The position numbers were made by a program, and so were the translations under genes. Below, piece by piece: positions 16,658-26,968 of a stretch of 64,000 nt of DNA. Below the pieces are notes generated by a model. The model was not told the origin of the DNA. It made no database searches and saw only the letters and a program-made list of their open reading frames with translations. This stretch comes from Halomonas sp. HAL1. GTDB taxonomy: Bacteria; Pseudomonadota; Gammaproteobacteria; Pseudomonadales; Halomonadaceae. The number at the start of each line of letters is the position of its first letter. Within the stretch, counting starts at the first letter, position 1. The DNA lies in assembly GCF_030544485.1 (NCBI RefSeq), contig NZ_CP130610.1, positions 1,984,001 to 2,048,000 of the forward strand. Reading direction: 5' to 3'.

Positions 16658-18247
16658 ATGAAAGAGACTCAATTAGCCCGTGAAGCTGAGCTTCGCAGGA
16701 CATTCGCTATTATTTCCCACCCCGACGCCGGTAAAACAACGATCACCGAAAAGATGCTGCTGTTTGGCAACGCCATCCAGCTAGCGGGCTCGGTTAAAAG
16801 CAAGCGCAATGATCGCCACGCAACGTCGGACTGGATGAAAATGGAGCAGGAGCGGGGCATCTCCGTCACTACCTCGGTGATGCAGTTCCCCTATGGTGGG
16901 CGTATTGTCAATCTGCTGGATACACCTGGCCACGAAGATTTCTCTGAAGACACCTACCGCACGCTCACGGCGGTTGACTCTGCCTTGATGGTGATCGATG
17001 GCGCCAAGGGCGTTGAGGATCGTACGATTAAGTTGATGGAAGTGTGTCGTCTGCGGACAACGCCGATCCTTACCTTTATCAATAAAATGGACCGCGATAT
17101 TCGTGACCCCATTGAGGTGATGGATGAGGTCGAAACGGTACTCAATATTCAGTGTGCGCCAATGACCTGGCCAATTGGCATGGGGCGCCACTTTAAGGGC
17201 GTTTATCACCTGTATAACGATGTGGTTCACCTCTACACCCAGGGGCAAGGCAGCCGTATCCCCGATGATAAGCGGATCGAAGGCCTAAATAACCCTGAAG
17301 TAGATGCCGTGTTGGGTGAAGACCAGGCCGAAGAGCTGCGCATGGAAGTGGAGCTGGTGCGCGGCGCATCCCATGAGTTTGATCTGGACGCCTATCGCCG
17401 TGGAGAGCTATCGCCGGTCTATTTCGGTACGGCGATGGGTAACTTCGGGGTGCGTGAAATGCTAGATGGCTTTGTTGAATACGCGCCGCCGCCCCAGGCC
17501 CACGAAACCGACACCAGGGAAGTCACTTCTGATGATGATCGCTTCACTGGTTTCGTGTTTAAAATTCAGGCCAATATGGATCCCAATCACCGCGATCGCA
17601 TTGCTTTCTTGCGGGTCTGTTCAGGCAAGTACGAAAAGAACATGAAGATGCGCCATGTGCGTATTGGTAAGGATGTCAAAATTGCCGACGCGTTGACCTT
17701 TATGGCCTCTGACCGCTCGCAGGTCGAAGAAGCGTGGCCCGGTGACATTATCGGCCTGCATAACCACGGTACGATTCAGATCGGCGACACCTTTACCGTC
17801 GGTGAAGATATGCGCTTTACCGGTATACCGCACTTTGCGCCAGAGCTCTTTAAGCGTGTGCGGTTAAAAGACCCGCTCAAGATGAAGGCGCTGCAAAAAG
17901 GCTTGCAGCAGCTTTCCGAAGAGGGCGCTACCCAGGTCTTTATGCCGATGGACAATAACGACCTGATTCTGGGTGCCGTGGGTACCCTGCAGTTCGATGT
18001 GGTCGCTCATCGCCTGAAAGAGGAGTACAAGGTCGACTGCTTGTACGAAGGCGTCAATGTGCAGACTGCCCGCTGGGTCTACTGTGAGGATGCTAAAAAA
18101 CTCGAAGAGTTTAAGCGTAAAGCCAGCACTAACCTGGCGATTGATGGCGGCGGCTATCTCACTTATATCGCGCCGACTCGGGTTAACCTGCAGATGACCC
18201 AGGAGCGCTGGCCGGACATTCGCTTCCAACCCACCCGAGAACACTAA
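16658..18247 (+). CDS. prfC: Peptide chain release factor 3
   Basis: A 529-residue GTPase that recycles RF1/RF2 from the ribosome after termination. The G1 motif is in [14 protein letters not shown]3 in DTPGHEDF and G4 in INKMDRD. The SVTTSVMQF switch region and the C-terminal EEGATQVF and [11 protein letters not shown] segments distinguish RF3 from EF-G. Length is normal. The next gene, a TatD nuclease, starts 8 bases after the stop, so the two are probably co-transcribed. Confidence 0.96.
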   Translation: MKETQLAREAELRRTFAIISHPDAGKTTITEKMLLFGNAIQLAGSVKSKRNDRHATSDWMKMEQERGISVTTSVMQFPYGGRIVNLLDTPGHEDFSEDTYRTLTAVDSALMVIDGAKGVEDRTIKLMEVCRLRTTPILTFINKMDRDIRDPIEVMDEVETVLNIQCAPMTWPIGMGRHFKGVYHLYNDVVHLYTQGQGSRIPDDKRIEGLNNPEVDAVLGEDQAEELRMEVELVRGASHEFDLDAYRRGELSPVYFGTAMGNFGVREMLDGFVEYAPPPQAHETDTREVTSDDDRFTGFVFKIQANMDPNHRDRIAFLRVCSGKYEKNMKMRHVRIGKDVKIADALTFMASDRSQVEEAWPGDIIGLHNHGTIQIGDTFTVGEDMRFTGIPHFAPELFKRVRLKDPLKMKALQKGLQQLSEEGATQVFMPMDNNDLILGAVGTLQFDVVAHRLKEEYKVDCLYEGVNVQTARWVYCEDAKKLEEFKRKASTNLAIDGGGYLTYIAPTRVNLQMTQERWPDIRFQPTREH

Positions 18248-18255
18248 GTATTGGT

Positions 18256-19023
18256 ATGTTAATCGACGCGCACTGCCATCTCGACTTTTCTGAGTTCGAT
18301 CATGATCGAACTGAGGTGGTTGAGGCTGCTAAAGCGGTGGGTGTGGCGCGCTTTGTGGTGCCGGGTACAACCCGGGCCCGCTGGCAACAGGTGCTGGCGC
18401 TGAGCGAGCGGGATGACACCTCGGTTTGTCTGGGGCTTCATCCGTACTTTATGCAACAGCATCAAGAGGCCGACATCGAGGCGCTCGACCAATCGCTGGG
18501 CGAGCACCCTGAGGCCGTTGCGTTGGGCGAGTGTGGCATTGATGGCCGCTTTAGCGACACACTGGACGCGCAGTGGCATTACTTTGATGCTCAATTGAGG
18601 CTCGCTAAGCACCACTCACTGCCGGTAGTGGTGCACTGCGTTCATGCAAACGATAAGGTCGCCAAGCGACTTCGCCAGCTTGCGCTACCTCAAGCTGGGT
18701 TAATTCACGCTTTCTCAGGCTCTATTGAGCAGGCGAAAAAATTTCTCGATTTAGGTTTCAAGCTGGGATTGGGCGGCGCGGTAACTTATGAGCGTGCCAA
18801 ACGGTTGCAGCGAACCGTTAAGGCACTGCCCGATGACGCTTTTGTGCTTGAAACCGACAGCCCTGATATGCCGCTAAGCGGCTACCAGGGCAAGCGTAAT
18901 GAACCGTGCCGGGTAGCGGAAGTATGTAGTGTGGTGGCTGCCCTGCGCGGGCAAACGGCGGAACAGGTCGCGACCATAAGCAGCCATAACGCCACGACGC
19001 TGTTTGGCTTACCTCACGCTTAG
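18256..19023 (+). CDS. TatD-family metal-dependent hydrolase
   Basis: A 255-residue TIM-barrel hydrolase. The metal-binding motif is DAHCHLDF at the N-terminus, with ALGECGIDGRF, VVHCVHAND and ETDSPDMPL contributing further ligands. TatD-family proteins act as DNases, including on oxidised or abasic DNA; this one is closer to the YjjV/TatD subgroup, and its exact substrate is not known. It follows prfC by 8 bases and converges on ygfZ. Confidence 0.9.
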   Translation: MLIDAHCHLDFSEFDHDRTEVVEAAKAVGVARFVVPGTTRARWQQVLALSERDDTSVCLGLHPYFMQQHQEADIEALDQSLGEHPEAVALGECGIDGRFSDTLDAQWHYFDAQLRLAKHHSLPVVVHCVHANDKVAKRLRQLALPQAGLIHAFSGSIEQAKKFLDLGFKLGLGGAVTYERAKRLQRTVKALPDDAFVLETDSPDMPLSGYQGKRNEPCRVAEVCSVVAALRGQTAEQVATISSHNATTLFGLPHA

Positions 19024-19034
19024 AAAGCGGAAGG

Positions 19035-20018
19035 CTAGTTATTAAAGCCAACCGCCAGCTGTTCGGGGTCAACGCGCTCAATCGTATAGGGCAATGGTAG
19101 TAAGGTGGCTGGCGCTCCTGCGAGAAATATGGGCGTTGTTTCTTCCACGACCTTGGTACTCATCACTGCAAGCAGCTCGACGCCGCCTTGTTCGTTAAAG
19201 GCGCTGACCACGACTTCGCCCACCGCTTTATCATCACCGTTCGTCAGGCTGGTGCCTACCTCGGGTAGCGCTTCTGATAGTGCTTGCGCCTCTACGCTAA
19301 TATGCATCAGACGCTTTTTAACCTGCCCGCGAAAGTGGGCGCGGGCGACGACTTCCTGGCCGGTATAGCAGCCTTTCTTGAAGCTAATCCCGCCTAACGC
19401 TTCCCAGTTAAGCATTTGCGGTAAAAAGTGATCCTGCTGCGCATCGGTCAACCACGCCAAGCCACTGCGAATATCCTCAAGCTGCCATGCGTTACGGCCT
19501 TCGTCGTCGTCCTGGATCGATATTTCGTCGCCATGGATATCGTGCTCGAAACACAATAGCCAACGCGGTGTCTTACCTGGGTAGCGCAGCGCACAGAGCT
19601 GATCATTGTTGGTGTGGGTGCCAACCTGCTCTGGGAATTGCAGGCCAAGTTGGTCAGCGAGTGACTGGGCGCCCTCATCGGTGCCGATGAACGTAAGGTT
19701 AGGCAGTGCCGTCAGTTCGGCCTTATAGAAGGCGGCGAACTTTTTAAGATGGTTGGCTAAACTCTCTAACAGGGTACTGCTGAGTAGCAGCCGAAAATGG
19801 TTTTCCCCCATGCGCAGCAACTGAGCATTGGCTAACATGCGGCCCTTAGGTGTGCAAAAACAGGTCAGCGGCGCAAAGTATCCATCGGCTAGGCTGACTT
19901 GGGCGCTAGTCTGGCCTTGAAGGAACTTTTCTGCATCGGCGCCTTTCACATCCAGCGCGGCTAAGTGAGTTAGGCGGACGCTGCCAAGGGCGGTATTGCG
20001 TGAGGTAACGGTCGCCAT
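19035..20018 (-). CDS. ygfZ: YgfZ/CAF17-type folate-binding Fe-S assembly protein
   Basis: A 327-residue GcvT-fold protein that binds folate and supports repair or assembly of certain Fe-S enzymes, including the tRNA-methylthiolation enzyme MiaB. The diagnostic motif KGCYTGQEVVAR with its conserved cysteine lies near residue 210. The N-terminal LDVKGADAEKFLQGQTSAQV and the MLANAQLLR segment fit the family. It appears monocistronic and is convergent with the TatD gene. Class I fumarase (23.9 kb) is an example of the Fe-S enzymes such a factor may support; that link is inference. Confidence 0.92.
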   Translation of the reverse strand: MATVTSRNTALGSVRLTHLAALDVKGADAEKFLQGQTSAQVSLADGYFAPLTCFCTPKGRMLANAQLLRMGENHFRLLLSSTLLESLANHLKKFAAFYKAELTALPNLTFIGTDEGAQSLADQLGLQFPEQVGTHTNNDQLCALRYPGKTPRWLLCFEHDIHGDEISIQDDDEGRNAWQLEDIRSGLAWLTDAQQDHFLPQMLNWEALGGISFKKGCYTGQEVVARAHFRGQVKKRLMHISVEAQALSEALPEVGTSLTNGDDKAVGEVVVSAFNEQGGVELLAVMSTKVVEETTPIFLAGAPATLLPLPYTIERVDPEQLAVGFNN

Positions 20019-20116
20019 AAAAACTCCTGATCAAAGTGGTGATTTGTCAGCCATTCTACGCTTGCGGACAAATGAGTGTGCACGTATTGCCCTTAAGTGC
20101 GGGCAGTCGGCATTAA

Positions 20117-20144
20117 TTGCAAGGCACTATTAGCGTGCTAGACT
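20117..20144 (+). promoter_or_regulatory. Putative promoter of the HMA-like/OsmC pair
   Basis: TTGCAA (20117-20122) and TAGACT (20139-20144) are separated by 16 bases, about 45 bases before the first ATG. It is a reasonable sigma-70-type promoter but unproved. Confidence 0.45.
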
Positions 20145-20191
20145 CTTTCCCTCGTAGGAGTCTTGCATAGGCCAATAGGCAGGGAAACGGT

Positions 20192-20389
20192 ATGGCGCAG
20201 CAATCATTAACATTCCAGGGTGTTAAATCGGTCGAGCAGGTTAACAAAATTACCACAGCATTGATGATGCTGGACGGTGTTGACAGCGCCGAGGTGGGCC
20301 GCCACGGGGCTGATGTCGATGGACGTGCAAAGCGCGAAACGCTGATTAACGCCATTGAAAAACTCAAGCTAGGCATCAAGGTATCCTAA
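20192..20389 (+). CDS. HMA-like small protein lacking the CxxC metal motif
   Basis: A 65-residue protein with the heavy-metal-associated (HMA) ferredoxin-like pattern: a first strand LTFQGVKSV, helix EQVNKITTALMMLDGV, strand DSAEVGRH, then helix RETLINAIEKLKLGIKV. Where copper chaperones have GMTCxxC the sequence reads GVKSVEQ, and the protein contains no cysteine, so it cannot bind Cu(I) in the usual way. Its stop overlaps the start of the OsmC-like gene (TAATG), which implies translational coupling and a joint role. The family call is by pattern and moderate. Confidence 0.6.
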   Translation: MAQQSLTFQGVKSVEQVNKITTALMMLDGVDSAEVGRHGADVDGRAKRETLINAIEKLKLGIKVS

Positions 20390-20796
20390 TGCACATACCT
20401 ATTACCGTCATTAGTGAGCGCAACCATGCCTTTAGGCAGCGTGTTGAAGTCGATGGACTAGAAGATTTGTATGCCGATGTACCGCCAGTGGTTGGTGGCG
20501 AGGGCAGTGCCCCTGATCCGCACGACTATTTCGATATCGCCTTGGGCACGTGTAAAGCAGTTACCGTGCAAATGTACGCCAAGCGAAAGGGATGGCTGCT
20601 TGAGGGAGTGACCGTCACGGTACAGCGCGATGATAGTCAGGAAAGAAAAGGTATTTATAAACTGAGTGTCGCCTTAACACTGCACGGTATTAATGACCCT
20701 GTGCAGCGCGCCAGGCTGGAAGAAATCAGCCATCGTTGTCCCATCCAGCGTTTGATGACCGAGTCCACGGTTGAGATAGAGACACGTCTTGTTTAG
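20389..20796 (+). CDS. OsmC-family protein
   Basis: A 135-residue OsmC/Ohr-fold protein. Peroxiredoxin-type members use two cysteines: here one lies in [21 protein letters not shown] (the usual first-Cys helix) and a second in [10 protein letters not shown], matching the conserved pair. Members reduce organic hydroperoxides or respond to osmotic and oxidative stress; the YhfA/OsmC-like subgroup fits best. Translation is coupled to the HMA-like gene through a one-base overlap. uvrB follows 35 bases on. Confidence 0.85.
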   Translation: MHIPITVISERNHAFRQRVEVDGLEDLYADVPPVVGGEGSAPDPHDYFDIALGTCKAVTVQMYAKRKGWLLEGVTVTVQRDDSQERKGIYKLSVALTLHGINDPVQRARLEEISHRCPIQRLMTESTVEIETRLV

Positions 20797-20831
20797 TTAC
20801 CCTTAAAATAGTTTTCCTTTTTGGAGCATCG

Positions 20832-22856
20832 ATGAGCAAAGCCTTTCGATTACAGTCAAAATTTCAGCCTGCCGGTGACCAGCCAGCCGCCATTAAAGAG
20901 CTGATTAGTGGCCTGGAGTCGGGGCTTGCCCATCAAACCCTGCTAGGCGTTACCGGCTCGGGCAAAACCTTCACCATGGCCAACATCGTCGAACAGCAGC
21001 AGCGCCCGACCATTGTGATGGCCCCTAACAAGACCCTTGCTGCGCAGCTTTACGGTGAGTTCAAGGCGTTTTTCCCCGATAACGCGGTAGAGTATTTCGT
21101 TTCCTACTACGACTACTATCAGCCGGAAGCCTATGTGCCTTCGTCTGATACGTTTATTGAGAAAGATGCCTCTATCAATGACCACATTGAGCAGATGCGC
21201 CTTTCGGCCACTAAAGCGCTGCTGGAGCGCCGGGATGCGCTGATTGTGGTATCGGTGTCAGCCATTTACGGTCTGGGTGACCCGGACCAGTATCTAAAGA
21301 TGCGCCTCCACTTTACCCGTGGTGAACTGATCGACCAGCGCGCCTTCCTGCGTCGCCTGGCCGAGCTGCAATACACCCGTAATGATATGGACTTTCGGCG
21401 CGGGACCTACCGGGTACGTGGTGACGTGATCGATATCTTCCCCGCTGACTCTGATGAAGAAGCGGTGCGTGTGGAGCTATTCGATAGCGAAATCGATACG
21501 ATTCGCTTGTTCGACCCGTTGACCGGTGCCGTCAAGGGCGAAGTGCCGCGTATGACCATTTACCCTAAATCGCACTATGTTACGCCGCGGGAAACCATTC
21601 TAGGCGCCATTGATGCCATTAAAGAAGAGCTCAAACAGCGTCTTGAGTGGATGCGCAAGCATGAGCGCCTAGTCGAAGCGCAACGCCTGGAGCAACGTAC
21701 GCTTTATGACATCGAGATGATGCTGGAGTTGGGCTACTGCAACGGCATTGAAAACTATTCCCGCTATCTATCAGGGCGTGCGCCCGGCGAGCCACCGCCG
21801 ACATTTTTTGATTACCTGCCCGATGATGCACTGCTGTTTATTGATGAGTCGCATGTCAGCGTGCCCCAAGTGGGCGGCATGTATAAAGGTGACCGTTCGC
21901 GCAAAGAGACATTGGTGGAGTACGGTTTTCGGCTGCCTTCAGCGCTGGATAACCGACCCATGAAGTTTGAGGAGTGGGAGGCGATTTCCCCGCAGACTAT
22001 CTTTGTCTCCGCCACCCCCGGGCGCTATGAGGGCGAACACGCCAGTCAAATCGTTGAGCAAGTGGTACGGCCTACCGGTCTGTTGGACCCTGAAATCGAG
22101 GTGCGCCCGGCCAGTACCCAGGTGGATGATTTGCTTTCTGAAATTGGTCTGCGTACCGCCGTAGGTGAACGGGTGCTGGTCACTACGTTAACCAAACGTA
22201 TGGCGGAGGACCTGACCGAATACTTTGACGAGCACGGTATTCGGGTTCGCTATCTGCACTCGGATATCGATACCGTCGAGCGTGTTGAGATCATTCGCGA
22301 TCTCCGTTTAGGCAAGTTTGATGTACTGGTGGGTATCAACCTGTTGCGTGAAGGGTTGGATATTCCCGAAGTGTCGTTGGTGGCCATTTTGGATGCCGAT
22401 AAAGAAGGCTTTCTACGCTCCGAGCGCTCGTTGATACAAACGATTGGCCGTGCTGCTCGTAACGCTCACGGCAAGGCGATTCTCTACGGCGACCGGATTA
22501 CTGACTCGATGCGCAAAGCCATCGATGAAACCGAGCGTCGGCGAGCGAAGCAGACTGAGCACAATCTAGAGCATGGCATTACGCCGACGACGATAACGCG
22601 TTCGGTGTCCGATATTCTGGAAGCCGCCCAAGCGCCGGGCAAAAAGAACAGCCGTCGGCGCGGCAGTGAACGCAAAGTGGCGGAAAGCGCCGCTGAGTAC
22701 GATGTGTCCACCATGAATAAGCATGATCTGCTGGGTGCGATTAGCAAGCTTGAGGATGCCATGTTCGAAGCAGCGCAAAACCTGGAGTTTGAAGAGGCGG
22801 CGCAGCTGCGCGATCAGCTCCATCAAATGAAAGAAAAACAGCTGGCGCTGGGCTAG
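20832..22856 (+). CDS. uvrB: UvrABC excinuclease subunit B
   Basis: A 674-residue UvrB for nucleotide excision repair. Walker A is in [10 protein letters not shown], the DNA-clamping beta-hairpin in [16 protein letters not shown]-like box in [12 protein letters not shown], and motifs V/VI in [14 protein letters not shown] and QTIGRAARN. The C-terminal UVR motif ([19 protein letters not shown]) that contacts UvrC is complete. GGAG precedes the ATG. The next repair gene, nei, starts 4 bases after the stop, making a small DNA-repair operon. Confidence 0.97.
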   Translation: MSKAFRLQSKFQPAGDQPAAIKELISGLESGLAHQTLLGVTGSGKTFTMANIVEQQQRPTIVMAPNKTLAAQLYGEFKAFFPDNAVEYFVSYYDYYQPEAYVPSSDTFIEKDASINDHIEQMRLSATKALLERRDALIVVSVSAIYGLGDPDQYLKMRLHFTRGELIDQRAFLRRLAELQYTRNDMDFRRGTYRVRGDVIDIFPADSDEEAVRVELFDSEIDTIRLFDPLTGAVKGEVPRMTIYPKSHYVTPRETILGAIDAIKEELKQRLEWMRKHERLVEAQRLEQRTLYDIEMMLELGYCNGIENYSRYLSGRAPGEPPPTFFDYLPDDALLFIDESHVSVPQVGGMYKGDRSRKETLVEYGFRLPSALDNRPMKFEEWEAISPQTIFVSATPGRYEGEHASQIVEQVVRPTGLLDPEIEVRPASTQVDDLLSEIGLRTAVGERVLVTTLTKRMAEDLTEYFDEHGIRVRYLHSDIDTVERVEIIRDLRLGKFDVLVGINLLREGLDIPEVSLVAILDADKEGFLRSERSLIQTIGRAARNAHGKAILYGDRITDSMRKAIDETERRRAKQTEHNLEHGITPTTITRSVSDILEAAQAPGKKNSRRRGSERKVAESAAEYDVSTMNKHDLLGAISKLEDAMFEAAQNLEFEEAAQLRDQLHQMKEKQLALG

Positions 22857-22860
22857 CGGC

Positions 22861-23682
22861 ATGCCAGAAGGGCCAGAAATTCGTCGGGCGGCCGATCGTG
22901 TTCAACAGCAGATAGGCGGTCGGGTAATTGATGAAGCTTGGTTCGCCTTTCCCGAGCTTGCCAGCCAAGCAGACTCTTTCACTGGTGTTCAGGTGTCACG
23001 GGTAGATACGCGTGGCAAAGCAATGCTGATCCGGTTTGCTGATGAGCGGGTGCTTTACTCACATAATCAACTCTATGGGGTTTGGAAGCTGCATAGTGAG
23101 GATAAACCTCCCGCCACAAAGCGCACGTTACGCGTTCGTTTGACGGCAGAAGGGCGCTGCGCAAGTCTTTACAGCGCTTCCGATATCTCGCTTTGGCATC
23201 GCGACAATCTCACCGAGCACCCATTTTTGGCCCGTTTAGGTCCTGATTTATTGAGCCAGGATGTAACCCCCGCGGATGTTCTGCAGCGATTAAATCTCAA
23301 GCAGTTTCACCGGCGAAGCCTGGGTGCGCTGTTGCTCGATCAAGGATTAGTGGCGGGGCTCGGCAATTATCTGCGCTCTGAAATCTTATTCTTTACCCAG
23401 TTGCCAGCTAGCGCTCGGCCGATAGGTCTCACCACCAATCAACAACAATCGCTTGCGCGCTCTATTATCGAAACAACTCGGCAAGCGTACCAAACCGCAG
23501 GTGTGACCAATCGAGAGGCCTGGATTGAACAGGCTAAAGCAGCGGGTGAGTCACGTAAGCAGTGGCGTTTTGCGGCATTTGATCGCGCAGGTCTTGAGTG
23601 CCACCGCTGTGGTTCGGTGATCGAGCGCCGAATGGTGGGATCGCGAAGGCTCTACTATTGCCCGCATTGCCAAGGCAGTTAA
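22861..23682 (+). CDS. nei: Endonuclease VIII (oxidised-pyrimidine DNA glycosylase)
   Basis: A 273-residue Fpg/Nei-family glycosylase/AP lyase. It starts MPEGPEI, so the catalytic Pro2 and Glu3 are present. The helix-two-turn-helix segment (LLLDQGLVAGLGNYLRSEI) and the C-terminal zinc finger (CHRCG...CPHC, final 30 residues) are intact. The IRRAADRVQQQIGG start matches Nei more than MutM. It removes oxidised pyrimidines, complements uvrB just upstream, and is likely co-transcribed with it. Confidence 0.93.
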   Translation: MPEGPEIRRAADRVQQQIGGRVIDEAWFAFPELASQADSFTGVQVSRVDTRGKAMLIRFADERVLYSHNQLYGVWKLHSEDKPPATKRTLRVRLTAEGRCASLYSASDISLWHRDNLTEHPFLARLGPDLLSQDVTPADVLQRLNLKQFHRRSLGALLLDQGLVAGLGNYLRSEILFFTQLPASARPIGLTTNQQQSLARSIIETTRQAYQTAGVTNREAWIEQAKAAGESRKQWRFAAFDRAGLECHRCGSVIERRMVGSRRLYYCPHCQGS

Positions 23683-23771
23683 TAGCTTCGATGATTTTAT
23701 ACCGTTATCTTGATTGTTGTTAGCAATAACTAAAACGCTAATTTCTGTAGCCAGAACACTACCGAGGAGTG

Positions 23772-23800
23772 CTGCCGACAGCAGGGCAATACGGTATACT
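23772..23800 (+). promoter_or_regulatory. Putative promoter of the fumarase gene
   Basis: CTGCCG (23772-23777), a 17-base spacer and TATACT (23795-23800) lie about 80 bases before the fumarase ATG. The -10 is good and the -35 fair. Confidence 0.4.
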
Positions 23801-23878
23801 GGCCACACGCTAAGACGGCACCTGCGCCGATGCGCAAGAATGCCGCTGACTAGACGATAACCTAGGAGCTGTTAGTCC

Positions 23879-25384
23879 ATGACCGTGATTCGCCAGGACG
23901 ACGTTATTCAAAGCGTTGCCGATGCTCTGCAGTACATCTCTTACTATCATCCCAAAGATTTTATTGACGCCATGGCAGCCGCCTACGAGCGTGAAGAGAA
24001 CCCCGCTGCTAAAGACGCTATTGCGCAAATTCTGATTAATTCGCGTATGTGCGCCACAGGGCATCGCCCGATTTGCCAGGACACCGGCATCGTCACCGTG
24101 TTTGTTCACGTGGGCATGAACGTTACCTGGGAAGCGGACATGAGCCTTGACGACATGGTCAACGAAGGTGTTCGTCGCGCTTATTTACTGCCTGATAATG
24201 TCCTACGTGCCTCGGTGCTAGCGGATCCTGACGGCAAGCGGGCCAACACCAAAGACAATACACCGGCCATTATTCACCACCAAATTGTGCCTGGAGACAC
24301 TGTCGATATTCACGTGGCTGCGAAGGGCGGTGGTAGTGAAGCCAAGTCTAAATTTGCCATGCTTAATCCTTCCGACAGCGTCGTGGATTGGGTAATGGAA
24401 CAGCTGCCGAAGATGGGCGCAGGCTGGTGTCCGCCCGGTATGCTGGGCATTGGCATCGGCGGCACCGCTGAAAAAGCGATGATGATTGCCAAAGAGGCGC
24501 TACTGGATCCCATCGATATTCAGGATCTACAGGCCCGCGGGCCCAGTAATCGCGCTGAAGAGATACGCTTAGAATTGTTTGATAAGGTCAACAAAAGCGG
24601 CATCGGTGCCCAAGGGTTAGGCGGCTTAACCACCGTGCTGGATATTAAAGTAAAAGACTATCCTACCCATGCCGCCAATAAGCCTGTAGCGATTATTCCC
24701 AATTGCGCAGCAACCCGTCACGCCCACTTCACCCTGGATGGCACAGGCCCAGCGGCGCTAAAAGCCCCGAAGCTTGAGGACTGGCCGGAAATCACTCGCG
24801 AAGCAGGCGATAACGTCAAGCGTGTCAATCTTGATACCGTTACGCCCGCTGAGGTCAAAACTTGGCAGCCAGGCGATACGTTGCTGTTGAACGGTAAACT
24901 GTTAACCGGCCGCGACGCTGCCCATAAGCGTATGGTGGATATGTTAGCCAAAGGTGAGCCGCTACCTGTCGATATGAAAGGGCGCTTCATTTATTACGTA
25001 GGCCCGGTTGATCCCATCGGTGATGAAGTAGTGGGGCCCGCTGGCCCAACGACCGCCACGCGAATGGATAAATTTACCCGCACCATGCTAGAAGAAACTG
25101 GCCTGTTAGGTATGGTAGGAAAAGCAGAGCGTGGACAAACCGCCATTGATGCTATTCGTGACAATGAGGCGGTGTACTTAATGGCGGTAGGGGGTGCAGC
25201 TTATCTGGTTGCTCAAGCGATTAAAAAATCCCGAGTCGTCGGCTTTGAAGATTTAGGCATGGAAGCGATCTACGAATTTGAGGTCGAAGATATGCCGGTG
25301 ACGGTTGCTGTTGATAGCCTGGGCACATCGGTGCATCAAACCGGGCCTGCGAAGTGGAAAGAGATTATCGCTCAGTCGGCGTAA
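23879..25384 (+). CDS. Fumarate hydratase, class I (Fe-S)
   Basis: A 501-residue iron-sulfur fumarase of the FumA/FumB type that hydrates fumarate to malate in the TCA cycle. The three [4Fe-4S] cysteines are probably those in RPICQDTG, GWCPPGML and IPNCAATRH. The C-terminal beta-domain carries YYVGPVDPIGDEVVGPAGPTTATRMD. Alpha and beta regions are fused in one chain as in E. coli. Class I enzymes are oxygen- and superoxide-sensitive, which fits the nearby redox-defence genes. A clear terminator follows. Confidence 0.94.
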   Translation: MTVIRQDDVIQSVADALQYISYYHPKDFIDAMAAAYEREENPAAKDAIAQILINSRMCATGHRPICQDTGIVTVFVHVGMNVTWEADMSLDDMVNEGVRRAYLLPDNVLRASVLADPDGKRANTKDNTPAIIHHQIVPGDTVDIHVAAKGGGSEAKSKFAMLNPSDSVVDWVMEQLPKMGAGWCPPGMLGIGIGGTAEKAMMIAKEALLDPIDIQDLQARGPSNRAEEIRLELFDKVNKSGIGAQGLGGLTTVLDIKVKDYPTHAANKPVAIIPNCAATRHAHFTLDGTGPAALKAPKLEDWPEITREAGDNVKRVNLDTVTPAEVKTWQPGDTLLLNGKLLTGRDAAHKRMVDMLAKGEPLPVDMKGRFIYYVGPVDPIGDEVVGPAGPTTATRMDKFTRTMLEETGLLGMVGKAERGQTAIDAIRDNEAVYLMAVGGAAYLVAQAIKKSRVVGFEDLGMEAIYEFEVEDMPVTVAVDSLGTSVHQTGPAKWKEIIAQSA

Positions 25385-25438
25385 CAAGAATGATAAGACT
25401 GATTAGGCTTTGAACGCCTAGGTTTTTAAGCGCATAAG

Positions 25439-25467
25439 GGCCTCGCTGACGGCGAGGCCTTGTTCTT
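25439..25467 (+). terminator. Rho-independent terminator after fumarase
   Basis: An 8-bp stem GGCCTCGC/GCGAGGCC (25439-25446 with 25452-25459), loop TGACG, followed by T-rich TTGTTCTTT. Confidence 0.75.
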
Positions 25468-25493
25468 TGTGAGGGCTTTATAAGGACGTGGCT

Positions 25494-26912
25494 ATGACCT
25501 CCTGGTTGCTAGGGACCAGCATCTTATTGATACACTTATTGGGTATCGTTTCGGCCATTATGGCGTTAATGTCCAGTCGCACCTCTCAAGGGGCAGTGGC
25601 ATGGATCATATCGTTGCTTACGTTTCCCTATGTCGCGCTTCCTGCTTACTGGTTTTTTGGACGGCCTCGATTTTATGGCTATGTGTCTGCGCGGGGGCAG
25701 CGTGACACTGTTCTACGCCGCGTGCTGGTACGTTACCGAGCTAATGTAGAGCCTTTTGTGGCGCCCTCTAGTAATGCAGATATTCAGGCGGTTGAGCAGC
25801 TTGCCATGATGCCCTTAACCTATGGTAATCACGCCACGTTATTAATCGACGGATCAGCGACCTTTGAAAGCCTTTTTGACGGCATTGATCGTGCCGAACA
25901 GTATGTATTGATACAGTTTTTTATTGTCCGCAGCGATGCTCTCGGGCAGCGCTTGAAACAGCATTTACAACGCGCTGCTCAGCGTGGCGTGCGCGTCTAT
26001 TTTCTCTACGATGAGGTGGGGAGTCGTCAATTAAACGATGGTTACCTAAATGATTTAATCAGCGATGGGGTAGCCGTCAGTGCTTTTCGTTCATCAAGGG
26101 GCTTTAAACACCGTTTTCAGCTTAACTTCCGGAATCACCGCAAAGTAACGGTCATCGATGGCAAAGAGGGCTGGATAGGAGGCTTCAATATTGGGGTCGA
26201 ATATTTAGGCGAAGATCCTCGGCATGGCCCTTGGCGTGACACCCACTTAAAGCTTGAAGGCCCCAGTGTATTAGGCTTACAAGAAGCGTTTTGGGAAGAT
26301 TGGCACTGGGCTACCGATGAAGTGATTAGTCTGAACTGGATGGCTGAGACGTCTTCTTCAACTGATCATCATGTTGTTATTGTGCCCTCTGGGCCTGCAG
26401 ATCGTCAGGATACTGCCAGCCTGCTGGTACAACAGGTTATTCATAGCGCAAAACAGCGCCTATGGGTGACCAGTCCTTACTTTGTTCCTGACCAAGGGGT
26501 GCAGGATGCACTGCGACTTGCGGCCATGCGCGGGGTAGATGTACGCGTCATGATTCCCGAACGACCAGATCACTTATTGGTTTTCCTATCAGCTTTCTCG
26601 TTTCTACCTGATATGTTAAGAGCAGGTGTGAAAATATACCGTTATCTTCCTGGTTTTTTACATCAAAAAGTAATGCTTGTAGATAACAGTGCAGCCACGG
26701 TTGGTACCGTAAATCTGGATAACCGTTCATTTCGGTTAAATTTTGAAATAACTGCCTTTATTCCTAACCAAGACTTTGCTGCCAGCGTGGAAGTTATGCT
26801 GGAAAATGACTTTTCACAATGCCGCCGGGTCAGCATTGATGAAATCAACCAGCGCTCAATGTGGATGAAAGTCGTATCACGTGCTGCCTATTTAATGGCG
26901 CCCGTCCAATAG
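25494..26912 (+). CDS. cls: Cardiolipin synthase (phospholipase D family)
   Basis: A 472-residue membrane enzyme that joins phosphatidylglycerol molecules into cardiolipin. Two N-terminal transmembrane helices (about residues 5-25 and 33-55) precede two HKD motifs: NHRKVTVID with GWIGGFN, and LHQKVMLVD with GTVNLDNRSF. The ATG at 25494 is preferred over the GTG at 25488 because TAAGGA (25481-25486) is 7 bases before it. Cardiolipin content typically rises under salt stress in halophiles. A LysR-type gene follows after 56 bases. Confidence 0.93.
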   Translation: MTSWLLGTSILLIHLLGIVSAIMALMSSRTSQGAVAWIISLLTFPYVALPAYWFFGRPRFYGYVSARGQRDTVLRRVLVRYRANVEPFVAPSSNADIQAVEQLAMMPLTYGNHATLLIDGSATFESLFDGIDRAEQYVLIQFFIVRSDALGQRLKQHLQRAAQRGVRVYFLYDEVGSRQLNDGYLNDLISDGVAVSAFRSSRGFKHRFQLNFRNHRKVTVIDGKEGWIGGFNIGVEYLGEDPRHGPWRDTHLKLEGPSVLGLQEAFWEDWHWATDEVISLNWMAETSSSTDHHVVIVPSGPADRQDTASLLVQQVIHSAKQRLWVTSPYFVPDQGVQDALRLAAMRGVDVRVMIPERPDHLLVFLSAFSFLPDMLRAGVKIYRYLPGFLHQKVMLVDNSAATVGTVNLDNRSFRLNFEITAFIPNQDFAASVEVMLENDFSQCRRVSIDEINQRSMWMKVVSRAAYLMAPVQ

Positions 26913-26968
26913 ACCGCAAAATAGGAAAACAATATGCGTGCACAAAGGGTGAGACAAGGAGTCCCGGG

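Noticed and set aside
23551..23808. 85-codon minus-strand frame with a hydrophobic start
   Set aside because: It overlaps the zinc finger of nei and the fumarase leader; no homology or ribosome-binding site is apparent.
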